A stretch of 64,000 nucleotides of DNA from Desulfovibrio sp. Fe33 (GTDB taxonomy: Bacteria > Desulfobacterota > Desulfovibrionia > Desulfovibrionales > Desulfovibrionaceae). Where the stretch lies: positions 158,963-222,962 of the forward strand of contig NZ_JAQKGU010000005.1 in assembly GCF_028532725.1 (NCBI RefSeq). Direction: 5' to 3'. The translations under genes were made by a program, and so were the position numbers. Numbering within the stretch: position 1 is the stretch's first letter; each line of letters starts with the position of its first letter. Below are positions 35,786-44,679 of the stretch, in pieces. Below the pieces are notes generated by a model. That model did no database searches. It was not told the origin of the DNA and worked only from the letters and a program-made list of their open reading frames with translations.

Positions 35786-37747
35786 ATGACCAAACGCAAT
35801 ATATATTTGAAGACGGTCCCGCCCGAAGAAGCCGTGGCTCTGGCCAAGGCGCACCTTGACCGCGAGGCTCTGCTCGGCACCGAGCAGGTGCCCACCCACG
35901 AGGCCGCGGGACGAGTCACGGCCGGTCCGATATACGCGAAGTACTCATCGCCCACCTTCCACGCGGCGGCCATGGACGGCGTGGCGGTGTCGGCGGAATC
36001 CACCTTCCTGGCCCGCGAGGACGCGCCCGTGGCCCTCGCGCTCGGCGAGGGATTCGTGTTCGTCAACACGGGCAACCCGCTTCCCGAGGGCAAAAACGCG
36101 GTGGTCATGATCGAAAACGTGGTCCAGAAAGATGAAGCCACCGTGCTCATCGACGCGCCAGCCTTTCCGTGGCAGCACGTACGCCGCATCGGTGAGGACA
36201 TTGTGGCCACCGAACTGCTCATTCCCCAGAACCGGGAGCTGACGCCGTCCGACATCGGCGCGCTCATCTCGGCGGGCATCTATGAGGTGGAGGTCCGTGA
36301 ACGGGTCCGAACCATCTTCCTGCCGACGGGCGACGAAGTGCTGAATTTCCTCGACAAGCCGGAACCGTGCGCCGGACAGGTCATCGAATCCAACTCCCAG
36401 GTTTTCCGCGCCTACGCCAACGGCTGGGGTATCGACGCGGATTGGTCCGCGCCAGTGCCGGACAACGAGGACGCACTGCGCGGGGCGGTGCTGGACGGGT
36501 TGGCCAAGGGGTGCCACATGGTCGTGGTCGGCGCGGGGTCGAGCGCGGGCAGCAAGGACTATTCTAAAAAGGTATTCGAATCCATCGGCGAGGTTCTGGT
36601 CCACGGCATCTCGGTCATGCCGGGCAAGCCCACGCTGCTGGCCGTGACCGACGAACGCAGCGGCTATCCGGGCAGACTCCTGGTGGGCGCGCCGGGCTAC
36701 CCGGTATCGGCCGTGGTCTGCCACGAGAAAATCCTTGCGCCCGTGGTCCATTGGCTCATGGGCAAATCCGCGCCCGAACGCAGGCTGACGGACATCGTCC
36801 TGGCCCGCAAGACGCCGTCCAGGCCGGGGATGCGCGAAGCCATCCGGCTCGCCGCGGGACGCATCGGCGAGAACATCGTGGGCGCTCCGCTGGCCCGGGG
36901 AGCGGGCATGATAACGACCATGACCAAAGCCCAGGCCGTGGCCTACATTCCCGAGGACGTCGAGGGCGTGGAACAGGGCGAGACCGTCCGCGCCGAACTG
37001 CTGGTCCACAAGGGCGACCTCGACCGGGTGCTGGTCCACGTGGGCAGCCACGACAACACCCTGGACCTGCTCGCCAACGAACTCATGGGACTGCCCGAAC
37101 CCCTGCGGCTGGTTTCGAGCCACGCCGGATCGATGGGTGGCCTGACCGCGCTCAAGGCGGGCTCGGCCCTGTTCGCCGGGGCGCACCTGTTCGACCCCGA
37201 GACCGGAGACTTCAACTTTCCGTTCATCGAAAAGTATCTTGGCGGCCTGCCGGTGACCGTGGTCAACCTGGCCATCCGCCACCAGGGGCTCATCGTGCCG
37301 AAGGGGAACCCGCTTTCCATCCAGGGGGTCGGCGACCTGACCCGGAAGGACGTGGTCTTCATCAACCGCCAACGGGGAGCCGGGACGCGTATCCTCCTGG
37401 ACCATCATCTGAAAACGGCGGGCATCAGCCCGCGCGATGTAGCCGGATACGAGAACGAGGAATTCACGCACATGGCCGTTGCCGTGAACGTGCTCACCGG
37501 CGCGGCCTCATGCGGGCTGGGCATCTATGCCGCGGCCAAGGCGCTGGACCTGGACTTCGCGCCCTTGGCCCACGAACGCTATGATTTGATCATTCCCGAA
37601 AAATACGTCGGCGACGAGCGCATTCAAACTCTCATCGAGATCATCGGGAAAAAGGACGTCCAGGCCAGAATCAAGGCGCAGGGCGGATATGAAACGGATA
37701 TGACCGGCCGGATTATGGAGCCGGGCATGGGATTGGGGCAGGACTAG
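35786..37747 (+). CDS. MoeA-like protein fused to a PBP-like domain
   Basis: The 653-residue protein joins a molybdopterin molybdotransferase (MoeA) of about 400 residues to a C-terminal periplasmic-binding-protein-like domain (about 415-653, PF12727 type). MoeA motifs are FHAAAMDGVAV, LPTGDEVL, the nucleotide loop GAGSSAGSKDY and GAPGYPVSA. The C-terminal part starts with SHDNTLDLLANEL and contains SSHAGSMGGLTALK, a ligand-loop pattern seen in molybdate/substrate sensors. It probably inserts Mo or W into the cofactor, with the second domain sensing or holding an anion. There is no signal peptide, so both domains are cytoplasmic. Confidence 0.85.
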   Translation: MTKRNIYLKTVPPEEAVALAKAHLDREALLGTEQVPTHEAAGRVTAGPIYAKYSSPTFHAAAMDGVAVSAESTFLAREDAPVALALGEGFVFVNTGNPLPEGKNAVVMIENVVQKDEATVLIDAPAFPWQHVRRIGEDIVATELLIPQNRELTPSDIGALISAGIYEVEVRERVRTIFLPTGDEVLNFLDKPEPCAGQVIESNSQVFRAYANGWGIDADWSAPVPDNEDALRGAVLDGLAKGCHMVVVGAGSSAGSKDYSKKVFESIGEVLVHGISVMPGKPTLLAVTDERSGYPGRLLVGAPGYPVSAVVCHEKILAPVVHWLMGKSAPERRLTDIVLARKTPSRPGMREAIRLAAGRIGENIVGAPLARGAGMITTMTKAQAVAYIPEDVEGVEQGETVRAELLVHKGDLDRVLVHVGSHDNTLDLLANELMGLPEPLRLVSSHAGSMGGLTALKAGSALFAGAHLFDPETGDFNFPFIEKYLGGLPVTVVNLAIRHQGLIVPKGNPLSIQGVGDLTRKDVVFINRQRGAGTRILLDHHLKTAGISPRDVAGYENEEFTHMAVAVNVLTGAASCGLGIYAAAKALDLDFAPLAHERYDLIIPEKYVGDERIQTLIEIIGKKDVQARIKAQGGYETDMTGRIMEPGMGLGQD

Positions 37748-37974
37748 CTCAGGCCGACGGTCCCGGCTTCCTCGGTCGGGCGGACTTCCACGGCCTTGGG
37801 GCCCGTTTCCTCGTCCACGAGGCCGAAGGTGACTTTTTCACCGGGTTCCAAGGTCTGGAAACCGTCGCGGACGATTTCAGTGTAATGGACGAAGACGTCA
37901 CGCCCATCCTCACCGAGGATGAAGCCGAATCCCTTCTGCTCGTTGAACCAGGTCACTTCGCCCGAGTGTCGCAC
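37744..37974 (-). CDS. Cold-shock-domain protein
   Basis: The 76-residue protein is a CspA-type OB fold with RNP1-like KGFGFILGE and RNP2-like DVFVHYTEI motifs that bind single-stranded RNA or DNA. The start is GTG 37974 after GGAGG. It ends tail-to-tail with the MoeA fusion gene, sharing the tetranucleotide CTAG as both stop codons. Confidence 0.9.
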   Translation of the reverse strand: MRHSGEVTWFNEQKGFGFILGEDGRDVFVHYTEIVRDGFQTLEPGEKVTFGLVDEETGPKAVEVRPTEEAGTVGLS

Positions 37975-38022
37975 TGTCGCCTCCGCAGGAAATCGAATGA
38001 TTTTTGCCTGACATTACCCATT

Positions 38023-38058
38023 GGCCGGGGTCTTGGCAATACGCGGCCAACCCCGGCC
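38023..38058 (-). terminator. Probable terminator after lysine-rich gene
   Basis: GGCCGGGGT (38023-38031) pairs with ACCCCGGCC (38050-38058). No clear T-tract follows, so strength is uncertain. Confidence 0.55.
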
Positions 38059-38068
38059 TGCTTCGGAA

Positions 38069-38224
38069 TCAGGAACCGCCGTCCTCGTCCTCGGACTCAT
38101 CATCCTGGCCAGGCTCAGAGCCTTCCTGTTTCTTCAGCAGCTTACGCTGTTGTTTTTCTTCTTTTTTCTTTTTCTTAGCCATCTCTTTCTGCCGTTTCGC
38201 AAACTTATAATTTGGCTTGGCCAA
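38069..38224 (-). CDS. Small lysine-rich protein, 51 residues
   Basis: The product begins AKPNYKFAKRQKEMAKKKKK (Met from TTG) and ends in an acidic serine tail (DDESEDEDGGS). It is predicted disordered, with strongly basic and strongly acidic halves. TTG 38224 is chosen because AGGGAG lies 5 bases upstream and the conserved-looking NYKFAKRQ block starts there; longer frames run into a repeat. Function is unknown; a nucleic-acid or ribosome contact is possible from charge only. Confidence 0.6.
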   Translation of the reverse strand: MAKPNYKFAKRQKEMAKKKKKEEKQQRKLLKKQEGSEPGQDDESEDEDGGS

Positions 38225-38315
38225 AACAACTCCCTGTTCAGGGTTAACGGCCCAAGGCCGCAAAAAACGGAACCTATATCATTAACTCCCCGCTTTGGAG
38301 GCGGAACGCCGTGGA

Positions 38316-38430
38316 GCGAAAAAGCCCGCGCCGAAGGCGCTTGCAGGGGAAGCAAGGGTGCGGCCCTTGCCCGCATGAGACGAAACAGCCCGGCCTTTGC
38401 CGCGAAGCGGCTTTCAACGCCCGGTCTTCC
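38316..38430. repeat. Dispersed hairpin repeat, copy B
   Basis: Partner of copy A near 22.9 kb, with stem GCAAGGG (38352-38358) / CCCTTGC (38364-38370) and the same flanking GCCGAAGGCGC and GCGGCTTTCAACGCCCG. It separates the lysine-rich gene from the RRM terminator. Confidence 0.8.
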
Positions 38431-38457
38431 CATTCAGGGAGTTAACGGGAAATCCCC

Positions 38458-38494
38458 CAAAAAAAAGCCCGTCCCTCCTCGCGAGAGACGGGCA
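38458..38494 (-). terminator. Intrinsic terminator after RRM gene
   Basis: On the minus strand GCCCGTC pairs with GACGGGC and is followed by eight T residues, 25 bases after the stop. Confidence 0.9.
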
Positions 38495-38520
38495 TCGATG
38501 CCTTTATCAGGCGCGCTGGG

Positions 38521-38787
38521 CTACCAGCGGGGACGCTCGGCGCGGGGCTTGGCTTCGTTGACCTTCAGGTTGCGGCCACCGAAGTCCTTGCCGTCCAGAG
38601 CTTCAATAGCGTCCAGAGCGGCGGAATCGTCGTCCATTTCCACGAAGCCGAAACCGCGGGGGCGGCCGGTCTCACGATCTTCGATCAGTTTAACGGAGGA
38701 AACCTGGCCGTGAGCCTCGAAAGCCGCGCGGACTTCGTCTTCGGTTGCGGACCAGGGCAGATTGCCGACATAGATATTCTTAGACAT
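38521..38787 (-). CDS. RRM RNA-binding protein
   Basis: The 88-residue protein is a single RNA-recognition motif. RNP2 is KNIYVGNLPW at the N terminus and RNP1 is RGFGFVEM (about residues 44-51), followed by a short basic tail. Bacterial members of this type are induced by cold and bind RNA without known sequence specificity. Its 250-base leader carries a predicted three-way junction and an intrinsic terminator, so expression is likely controlled by premature termination. Confidence 0.92.
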   Translation of the reverse strand: MSKNIYVGNLPWSATEDEVRAAFEAHGQVSSVKLIEDRETGRPRGFGFVEMDDDSAALDAIEALDGKDFGGRNLKVNEAKPRAERPRW

Positions 38788-38832
38788 GGTTATTCACTCC
38801 CGTGAATGCGGTATGATGCTTAAGCATCGATC

Positions 38833-38875
38833 TAAATAAAAAAGAAGCAGCGTACACGATGCGCACACTGCTTCT
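38833..38875 (-). terminator. Terminator inside the RRM leader
   Basis: On the minus strand AGAAGCAG (38875-38868) pairs with CTGCTTCT (38850-38843) and is followed by TTTTTTATTT. It lies 46 bases upstream of the RRM start codon, so it must be read through or suppressed for RRM expression, or it ends a separate small RNA. Confidence 0.8.
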
Positions 38876-38899
38876 CGATATACCTGTTTCCTTTCCCCA

Positions 38900-38945
38900 G
38901 TCAGCGTCGGCCGGAAATAGACCGTCCCTACAGGGGTACGCTGAC
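38900..38945 (-). ncRNA. Candidate structured leader RNA (three-way junction)
   Basis: GTCAGCGT (38945-38938) and ACGCTGAC (38907-38900) form a perfect 8-base-pair stem enclosing two small hairpins (CCC...GGG and CGG...CCG). It is followed by a purine-rich linker and then the leader terminator. I could not match it to a known riboswitch or sRNA class. It could be a cis-acting sensor or a small RNA. Confidence 0.5.
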
Positions 38946-39038
38946 ACACTGATGGGCACATTTGGACAAAAAGAGAAACAAGTCAAGGGGTTTTTCTAAA
39001 TTTAAAAGGAATAATCCCGACCAGTTCCGACATCCCCC

Positions 39039-40529
39039 CTATCCTAAGGCCCTCTTACCCTTTGCGATATCGCCGCAAAGGCGCATTTGCCCACCCTCAA
39101 TTTCCAAAATCCGGTTTATGGCCGGGATACGGTCCTCGGGGTAATGAGAGACCATTATCAGGGGTGTTCCGGCCTCTGCGAGGCGTTGGACAAGCTCGAT
39201 CAGGTGCGCCCGCGAAGCGGGGTCCAGACCGGACAGGGGCTCGTCCAAAAGGAGCAGTTTCGGACCGGGAGCCATGGCCCTGGCCAGGAACACGCGGCGC
39301 TGCTGGCCGTAGGACATGTGCCGGAGCCGCCGGGAGCCCAAACCCTTGAGGCCGACGATTTCCAGCCACTGCTCGGCCCCGAGCCGTTCCCGGCTGGTGG
39401 GCTCGTCGAGCATTCCGACGGACCCCCGAAACCCGGACATGACCGTCTCTTCGGCGGTCACCTCCCAGCCCAATTCGCGGGCATAGCTCGCCTGAAGCGC
39501 GGGCGAGACCACGCCTATGAGCGGCCGGGCCTCGTCCATGGTCATGCCGCCCAGCCTCTCCACCGCGCCCGTTCCCCGCTCGCCGTCGGCATAGGGCGCG
39601 ATCTCGCTGGTAATAAGCTTGAGCAGCGTGGACTTGCCCGCTCCGTTCTCGCCGAGCACGAGCCAATTCTCGCCGGGCAGGACCTCCCAGTTGATGCTGT
39701 CGAGGATGCGGACGCCGTCGGCCACCACGGACACGTTCTTCATGCGCAGGAGAAAATCGAAATGGTCCGACGCGGGTGCGGGCGGCAGGTCGCAGGCAAC
39801 CATGTCGGGGGCCGTCTCGCTCAAAGCCCGCATGGCCTGATCCCGAACGCCCTCGGCAAGCACGCGCCCGTTGTCCAGGGCCAGCGCCCGGTCCACGCAC
39901 TCGGGCAGGTCCCCTGCGCGGTGGGCGGCGCAGACCAGAGTGGCGCGCTCCGCGGCCAGGCCGAGCAGTTCGACGACCTCGACGCGCGCCCTCGCGTCCA
40001 GCCCGTCCAAACTCTCGTCCAGGAGCAGGATATCCGGCTCCGGCGCAAGGGCCCTGGCCACCAGCAGCTTACGCACCTGCCCCGTGGACAGCGCGCGCAA
40101 TTCGCTCTCGGCCAAATCTCGGATACCCAGCCGGTCGATGACCGCGTCGGCCGCCCTCTCCTGTTCCGGAGACGCGGGCTGGTACAGGATGGGCGTGTCG
40201 AAGAATCCGGCCAACACCACATCGCGCCCCTTCACCCTGGGCGTATGAAGAAAGTAGAAGTCCTGCATGTCCGCCGAGACCAGGCCGATGCGCTGCCGCA
40301 GGCCCAATACGGACCGTTGCGGCCCTTCGCCCAAATCGTAGACCCGCTCCCCGCCGGGGTCGGGGGTGATTTCGCCGCGCAGGAGCCGCAGCAGCGTGGT
40401 CTTGCCAGCGCCGTTGCGCCCGGTCACCGCCGTGTGGCCGCCGCGTTCCAACCGCCAATCGAGCGGCCCGAGCAGTCGCCTGCCGTTTCGGGTCACGCTC
40501 ACGTCTTTCAAGGATACAAGTGGATTCAT
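39039..40529 (-). CDS. ModF-like protein with two ABC ATPase domains
   Basis: The 496-residue protein contains two complete nucleotide-binding domains: GRNGAGKTTLL with signature LSTGQVRKLL in the first, and GENGAGKSTLL with MSYGQQRRVFL and LLLLDEPLSGLD in the second. It has no membrane segment. This is the plan of ModF (PhrA), a molybdenum-associated ATPase of unclear role, and of other soluble double ATPases. The molybdenum link is only family-based, but a MoeA fusion lies nearby. ATG 40529 is divergent from the DUF362 gene. Confidence 0.8.
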   Translation of the reverse strand: MNPLVSLKDVSVTRNGRRLLGPLDWRLERGGHTAVTGRNGAGKTTLLRLLRGEITPDPGGERVYDLGEGPQRSVLGLRQRIGLVSADMQDFYFLHTPRVKGRDVVLAGFFDTPILYQPASPEQERAADAVIDRLGIRDLAESELRALSTGQVRKLLVARALAPEPDILLLDESLDGLDARARVEVVELLGLAAERATLVCAAHRAGDLPECVDRALALDNGRVLAEGVRDQAMRALSETAPDMVACDLPPAPASDHFDFLLRMKNVSVVADGVRILDSINWEVLPGENWLVLGENGAGKSTLLKLITSEIAPYADGERGTGAVERLGGMTMDEARPLIGVVSPALQASYARELGWEVTAEETVMSGFRGSVGMLDEPTSRERLGAEQWLEIVGLKGLGSRRLRHMSYGQQRRVFLARAMAPGPKLLLLDEPLSGLDPASRAHLIELVQRLAEAGTPLIMVSHYPEDRIPAINRILEIEGGQMRLCGDIAKGKRALG

Positions 40530-40608
40530 GCGGCCACTCTCTCCTTTCACGGCCCGGCTGGCAACCCCCGACTTGTCATCCGCGACGGCCGGGCCTATGC
40601 TGCCCGTC

Positions 40609-41532
40609 ATGCCCGAAACCGTCGCCATCCTCAGGGTTCCGGAATACCGTCCTGAACAGCTCGCCCAGGCCGTGGCCGCGCTTCTCGAAAGCATCGGCTT
40701 CGCTCCCGCCCATGGCGATCGGGTGCTGGTCAAGCCCAACCTCGTCAACGGAAGCAATGCGGCCCACTGCACCACCCATCCACAGGTGGTTCGAGCGGCC
40801 TGCGCATGGCTGCTGGACCACGGCGCGAGAGTGACCGTAGCCGACTCCCCGGCCTTCGGGTCCGCCGCCTCCGTGGCGCGCGCCTCCGGGCTCGAAGAGG
40901 CTCTGGCCGAACTCGGCCTCGATGTGCGGAGCCTCGCCCGGCCGACCCCCCTTCCGCTCACCCTGGGCGGGACCATCGGCCTGTCGCTGGACGCCATGGA
41001 AGCGGATCGCATCCTCAACCTGCCCAAGCTCAAGGTCCACTGCCAGATGACCCTGTCGGGCGCGGTCAAGAACCTGTTCGGCTGTGTAGTGGGCTTCCGC
41101 AAGGCGCTGGCTCACAACCGGCTCGGACACAGCCACGCAATTTTCCGGTCCATGCTCATGGACGTGTATCGTGCCCTGCCGCAGGCCGCGCACCTCATGG
41201 ACGGCGTCCGCCCCATGCACCGGGACGGCCCCATCAAGGGCGAGCCGTTCCCGCTGGGACTCATGGCCGCGGCCGAAAACGGCGTGGCCCTGGACACGAT
41301 GGCCGCCGCGCTGCTTGGACTGACCCCGGAACAGGTCCCCCTGTGGGAAGAGGCGCGCCTCAGGGGAATGGAAGGCGCCGACCCGTCCGCGCTGGAGTAC
41401 CCCCTGGACACGCCCGGCGCTTTCAACTCGGCCGGGTTCATTCTCTCCGAGGAACGCGAGCTTTCTTTCGCACCCATGCGGCTGCTTCGTGGAAGGCTCC
41501 GCAGCCTGTTGAAACACCTTGCAAGAAACTGA
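40609..41532 (+). CDS. DUF362-family protein
   Basis: The 307-residue protein has the DUF362 pattern, with VLVKPNLV near the start, LNLPKLKVHCQMTLSGAVKN in the centre and CVVGF shortly after. Members are of unknown function, often beside Fe-S proteins, though this one has no ferredoxin domain attached. The start is uncertain: ATG 40609 (MPETVAIL) or ATG 40597; neither has a strong ribosome site. hypF follows 40 bases later. Confidence 0.78.
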   Translation: MPETVAILRVPEYRPEQLAQAVAALLESIGFAPAHGDRVLVKPNLVNGSNAAHCTTHPQVVRAACAWLLDHGARVTVADSPAFGSAASVARASGLEEALAELGLDVRSLARPTPLPLTLGGTIGLSLDAMEADRILNLPKLKVHCQMTLSGAVKNLFGCVVGFRKALAHNRLGHSHAIFRSMLMDVYRALPQAAHLMDGVRPMHRDGPIKGEPFPLGLMAAAENGVALDTMAAALLGLTPEQVPLWEEARLRGMEGADPSALEYPLDTPGAFNSAGFILSEERELSFAPMRLLRGRLRSLLKHLARN

Positions 41533-41572
41533 TTCCCCTTGCGAAAAATAGCGTTGAACGATAAAGACAACC

Positions 41573-43903
41573 ATGCATAGACGCCAAAAATTCACCATTA
41601 CCGGACAGGTGCAGGGCGTGGGCTTCAGGCCCTTCGTCTACCGCATCGCCCTCGACCACGGCGTCACAGGCTCGGTGAACAATTCGTCGGACGGAGTGCT
41701 CATCGAAGTTCAGGGAGACGCCGGACAGGTGGACGGTTTTTCCAGGGACCTGACGGGCAAGCTGCCGCCCCTGGCGCGCATCGTCACCCTCGATTCCGAA
41801 GGAATGAAGCCGATCGAAGGCGAGGACGCCTTCATCATCCTCGAATCCACCCGCAAATCCGGGAACTCCGTGCTCATATCCCCGGATGTGGCCACCTGCC
41901 GCGACTGTCTGAACGACATGAGCGATCCGGGCAACCGGCGATACCGCTACCCGTTCACCAACTGCACCAACTGCGGGCCGCGCTACACCATCACCCGCTC
42001 AATACCTTATGACCGGCCCCAGACCTCCATGGCCAAGTTTCCCCTCTGCCCGAAGTGCGAAACCGAGTACATGGACCCGCTGGACCGGCGCTTTCACGCG
42101 CAGCCCAACGCCTGCCCGGCCTGCGGCCCGGCCACATGGCTGACCCGGTCCGACGGCACGGTCATTTCCCAGGGCGATGAATCCCTGCGGGGACTGGCCC
42201 GCGAACTGGCCCAAGGGAAAATCGCCGCGGTCAAGGGTCTCGGCGGCTTCCATCTGGTCTGCGACGCGGCCTCCCACAGTACCGTGGCCGAACTCAGGCT
42301 GCGAAAGCACCGGCCGGACAAACCGCTGGCCGTGATGGTCGCGGACATGGCTACCGCCCAACGGCTGGCTCATATTTCTCCGGCCGAGGAAGAATGGCTG
42401 ACAGGCATCCGGCGTCCCATCGTGCTGACGGCGAAAAAACGCCCCTTCCCCCTAGCCCGATCAGTGGCCCCGGACACGAATTTCATCGGCATGATGCTCC
42501 CGTACACCCCGCTCCACCACATCCTGCTCCACGACTATGCGGAACTGATGGGACCGGAAGCGGCCCTGATAATGACCTCGGGCAACATGAGCTCGGAGCC
42601 CATCTGCCTGGACAACGACGAGGCCCTGGAAAGGCTGTCGTCCATCGCCGACATTTTTCTATTCCACAACCGGGACATCCTCATCCGTACGGACGATTCC
42701 GTGATCCGGGTCAATCCCGGGACGGGCGAGCCGATCTTCATGCGCCGGGCACGCGGCTTCGTGCCCTCCCCGGTTTTCCTGCCGGTCAAAGGCGACACGG
42801 TCCTCGGCGTGGGGCCGGAGCTCAAGTGCACCCTGACCCTGACCAAAGGCGACCAGGCCTTCACCAGCCAGCACATCGGCAACATGTCCAACCTGGAAAC
42901 CATGCGTTTTCACAATGAGATCCAAGCCCACCTCGAAGATATCCTGCAAGTCGAGCCCAAGCTCATCGTCCGCGACCTGCACCCGGACTACATGACGTCC
43001 ACCCTGGCCGAAGACCTGGGGAGCAGACGCAACGTGCCCGTGGCCGCGCTCCAGCACCACTACGCGCACATCCACGCCGTCCTTGCCGAAAACAAATTCG
43101 ACGGCCCGGTCATCGGCCTGGCCCTGGACGGCACCGGGTATGGCGAGGACGGCACCATTTGGGGCGGGGAATGCCTGTTGGTCGACCCGTCCACCCTGGA
43201 TCACCAGCGGCTCGCCCGCTTCGCCCACATCCGGTTGCCCGGCGGCGAGACTGCCGTGAAGGAGCCGTGGCGCATAGCTCAAGCCGCCCTGTGGGAACTC
43301 GGCGTCCGGGAGCCGGGCCGCTACGAATGGCCGTGGCTGAAACGCTTCGGAGCCGCGAGCCGGTTCCTGCCGCAATTGCTCGAAAAGGATATCAACGCGC
43401 CCAAGACTTCCAGTTGCGGAAGGCTGTTCGATGGCGTGGCCGCCCTCTGCGGACTGGCCGAAACCATCTCTTACGAAGGGCAGGCGGCCATCCTCCTCGA
43501 AAAAGCCCAAGACATGGACGAAACCGAGGCCTACCCCTGTCCGCTCCAATCCGCCGATCCGGTGGCGCTGGACACCCTTTCCCTGGTGGCGGCGGTCCTG
43601 AAGGACCTGGAACGGGGCGTGCCGGTTGCTAAAATCGCCCGCCGTTTCCACCTCGGCCTCATTGCCGGGCTGACCGAACTGGCCTTCTCCTTTTCCATGC
43701 TCCTGGACATCCACCATGTGGCCCTGTCCGGCGGAGTCATGCAGAACCTGACCCTCGCAGTCGAATTGCCCCTGGCCCTGCAAGGCGCGGGTCTGATACC
43801 CTTGGTGCATACCCAACTGCCGCCCAATGACGGCTGCATCTCCCTGGGACAGGCGGCATGGGGGATGCGGAAATTGCTGCTCAACTCTCAGGAGACCTTA
43901 TGA
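41573..43903 (+). CDS. hypF: Carbamoyltransferase HypF
   Basis: HypF makes the carbamoyl-derived thiocyanate on HypE that becomes the CN ligands of [NiFe] hydrogenases. The 776-residue protein has an N-terminal acylphosphatase domain (GQVQGVGFRPFVYRIA), two zinc fingers (CRDC...CTNC and CPKC...CPAC), a YrdC domain (KGLGGFHLVCDA, RKHRPDKPLAVM) and a Kae1-like domain with HHYAHIHAVL. Its presence implies active [NiFe] hydrogenases elsewhere in the genome. The stop overlaps the next start as ATGA. Confidence 0.97.
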   Translation: MHRRQKFTITGQVQGVGFRPFVYRIALDHGVTGSVNNSSDGVLIEVQGDAGQVDGFSRDLTGKLPPLARIVTLDSEGMKPIEGEDAFIILESTRKSGNSVLISPDVATCRDCLNDMSDPGNRRYRYPFTNCTNCGPRYTITRSIPYDRPQTSMAKFPLCPKCETEYMDPLDRRFHAQPNACPACGPATWLTRSDGTVISQGDESLRGLARELAQGKIAAVKGLGGFHLVCDAASHSTVAELRLRKHRPDKPLAVMVADMATAQRLAHISPAEEEWLTGIRRPIVLTAKKRPFPLARSVAPDTNFIGMMLPYTPLHHILLHDYAELMGPEAALIMTSGNMSSEPICLDNDEALERLSSIADIFLFHNRDILIRTDDSVIRVNPGTGEPIFMRRARGFVPSPVFLPVKGDTVLGVGPELKCTLTLTKGDQAFTSQHIGNMSNLETMRFHNEIQAHLEDILQVEPKLIVRDLHPDYMTSTLAEDLGSRRNVPVAALQHHYAHIHAVLAENKFDGPVIGLALDGTGYGEDGTIWGGECLLVDPSTLDHQRLARFAHIRLPGGETAVKEPWRIAQAALWELGVREPGRYEWPWLKRFGAASRFLPQLLEKDINAPKTSSCGRLFDGVAALCGLAETISYEGQAAILLEKAQDMDETEAYPCPLQSADPVALDTLSLVAAVLKDLERGVPVAKIARRFHLGLIAGLTELAFSFSMLLDIHHVALSGGVMQNLTLAVELPLALQGAGLIPLVHTQLPPNDGCISLGQAAWGMRKLLLNSQETL

Positions 43904-44610
43904 ACCGTATAGCGACCCTACTCTTCGCCCTTTTTCTGCTGCTCGTCCCGGCAACCATCCAGGCAGCCCCGCCCTGCGCCCCGCCCGTGCTGACCTCGGT
44001 TTCCATCCAGGAGGACACGCCCGGATTCAAGGTGGACGCCGAATACCCGGTGCTCTGCCAAAGCGAGGCCAGCAAGACCATCCGGGACTATGTCTCCGCC
44101 TCCATCCTCGACTTCAAGATGAGCGACCCGGAGCACGACCGGAGCTTCTTCCCCCACCAGTACGAAATGATGACCCGGTACGGGGTCTGGCCCATCGCTG
44201 GCGGCCGCTATGTTTCCGTCAAGCTCAACGTCATGTTCTACACCGGCGGGGCGCACCCCAACCACTGGCCCATGACCTGGGTCTTCGACATGACCGACGG
44301 CAGTTCGCTCACCCTGGGCAAGCTCTTCCCCAACCGCGTGGCCGCCCTGGACAAGATTTCAGCCATCTGCCGCGAAGTGCTCACCAAGTCCCTCGGAGAA
44401 ATGTATCTGCCGGAAATGCTCAATTACGGCATTGAACCCCTCGGGAAAAACTTCGACAAATTCATCCTGACCCCGGAAGGCGTGGCCTTCTATTTCGCCC
44501 CTTACCAGGTGGCCCCGTATGCCGCGGGCGAACAGGTCGTAACCATCCCCTATGACCACCTGAAGGGATATATCTCCCAGGACATCGCGAAAGCCGCGCT
44601 TGGGAACTGA
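43900..44610 (+). CDS. Exported DUF3298-type protein
   Basis: The 236-residue protein has a signal peptide (ATLLFALFLLLVPATIQA, cut near residue 20) and a C-terminal DUF3298-like domain with the motif YTGGAHPNHWPMTW. Homologous domains occur in periplasmic or secreted anti-sigma-type proteins such as RsiV and bind sugars or lysozyme. A pair of cysteines in the N-terminal mature region may form a disulphide. It is translationally coupled to hypF by ATGA, although no functional link is known. Confidence 0.78.
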   Translation: MNRIATLLFALFLLLVPATIQAAPPCAPPVLTSVSIQEDTPGFKVDAEYPVLCQSEASKTIRDYVSASILDFKMSDPEHDRSFFPHQYEMMTRYGVWPIAGGRYVSVKLNVMFYTGGAHPNHWPMTWVFDMTDGSSLTLGKLFPNRVAALDKISAICREVLTKSLGEMYLPEMLNYGIEPLGKNFDKFILTPEGVAFYFAPYQVAPYAAGEQVVTIPYDHLKGYISQDIAKAALGN

Positions 44611-44679
44611 CGGACATTGCTTCCATGCGGGAAAAACGATAAGGATAATCAAGCTTAAAAACCGCTCAAAGGAGCCCGC

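Noticed and set aside
36367..36567. Small frames inside the MoeA fusion gene
   Set aside because: They are shadows of a well-supported coding frame.
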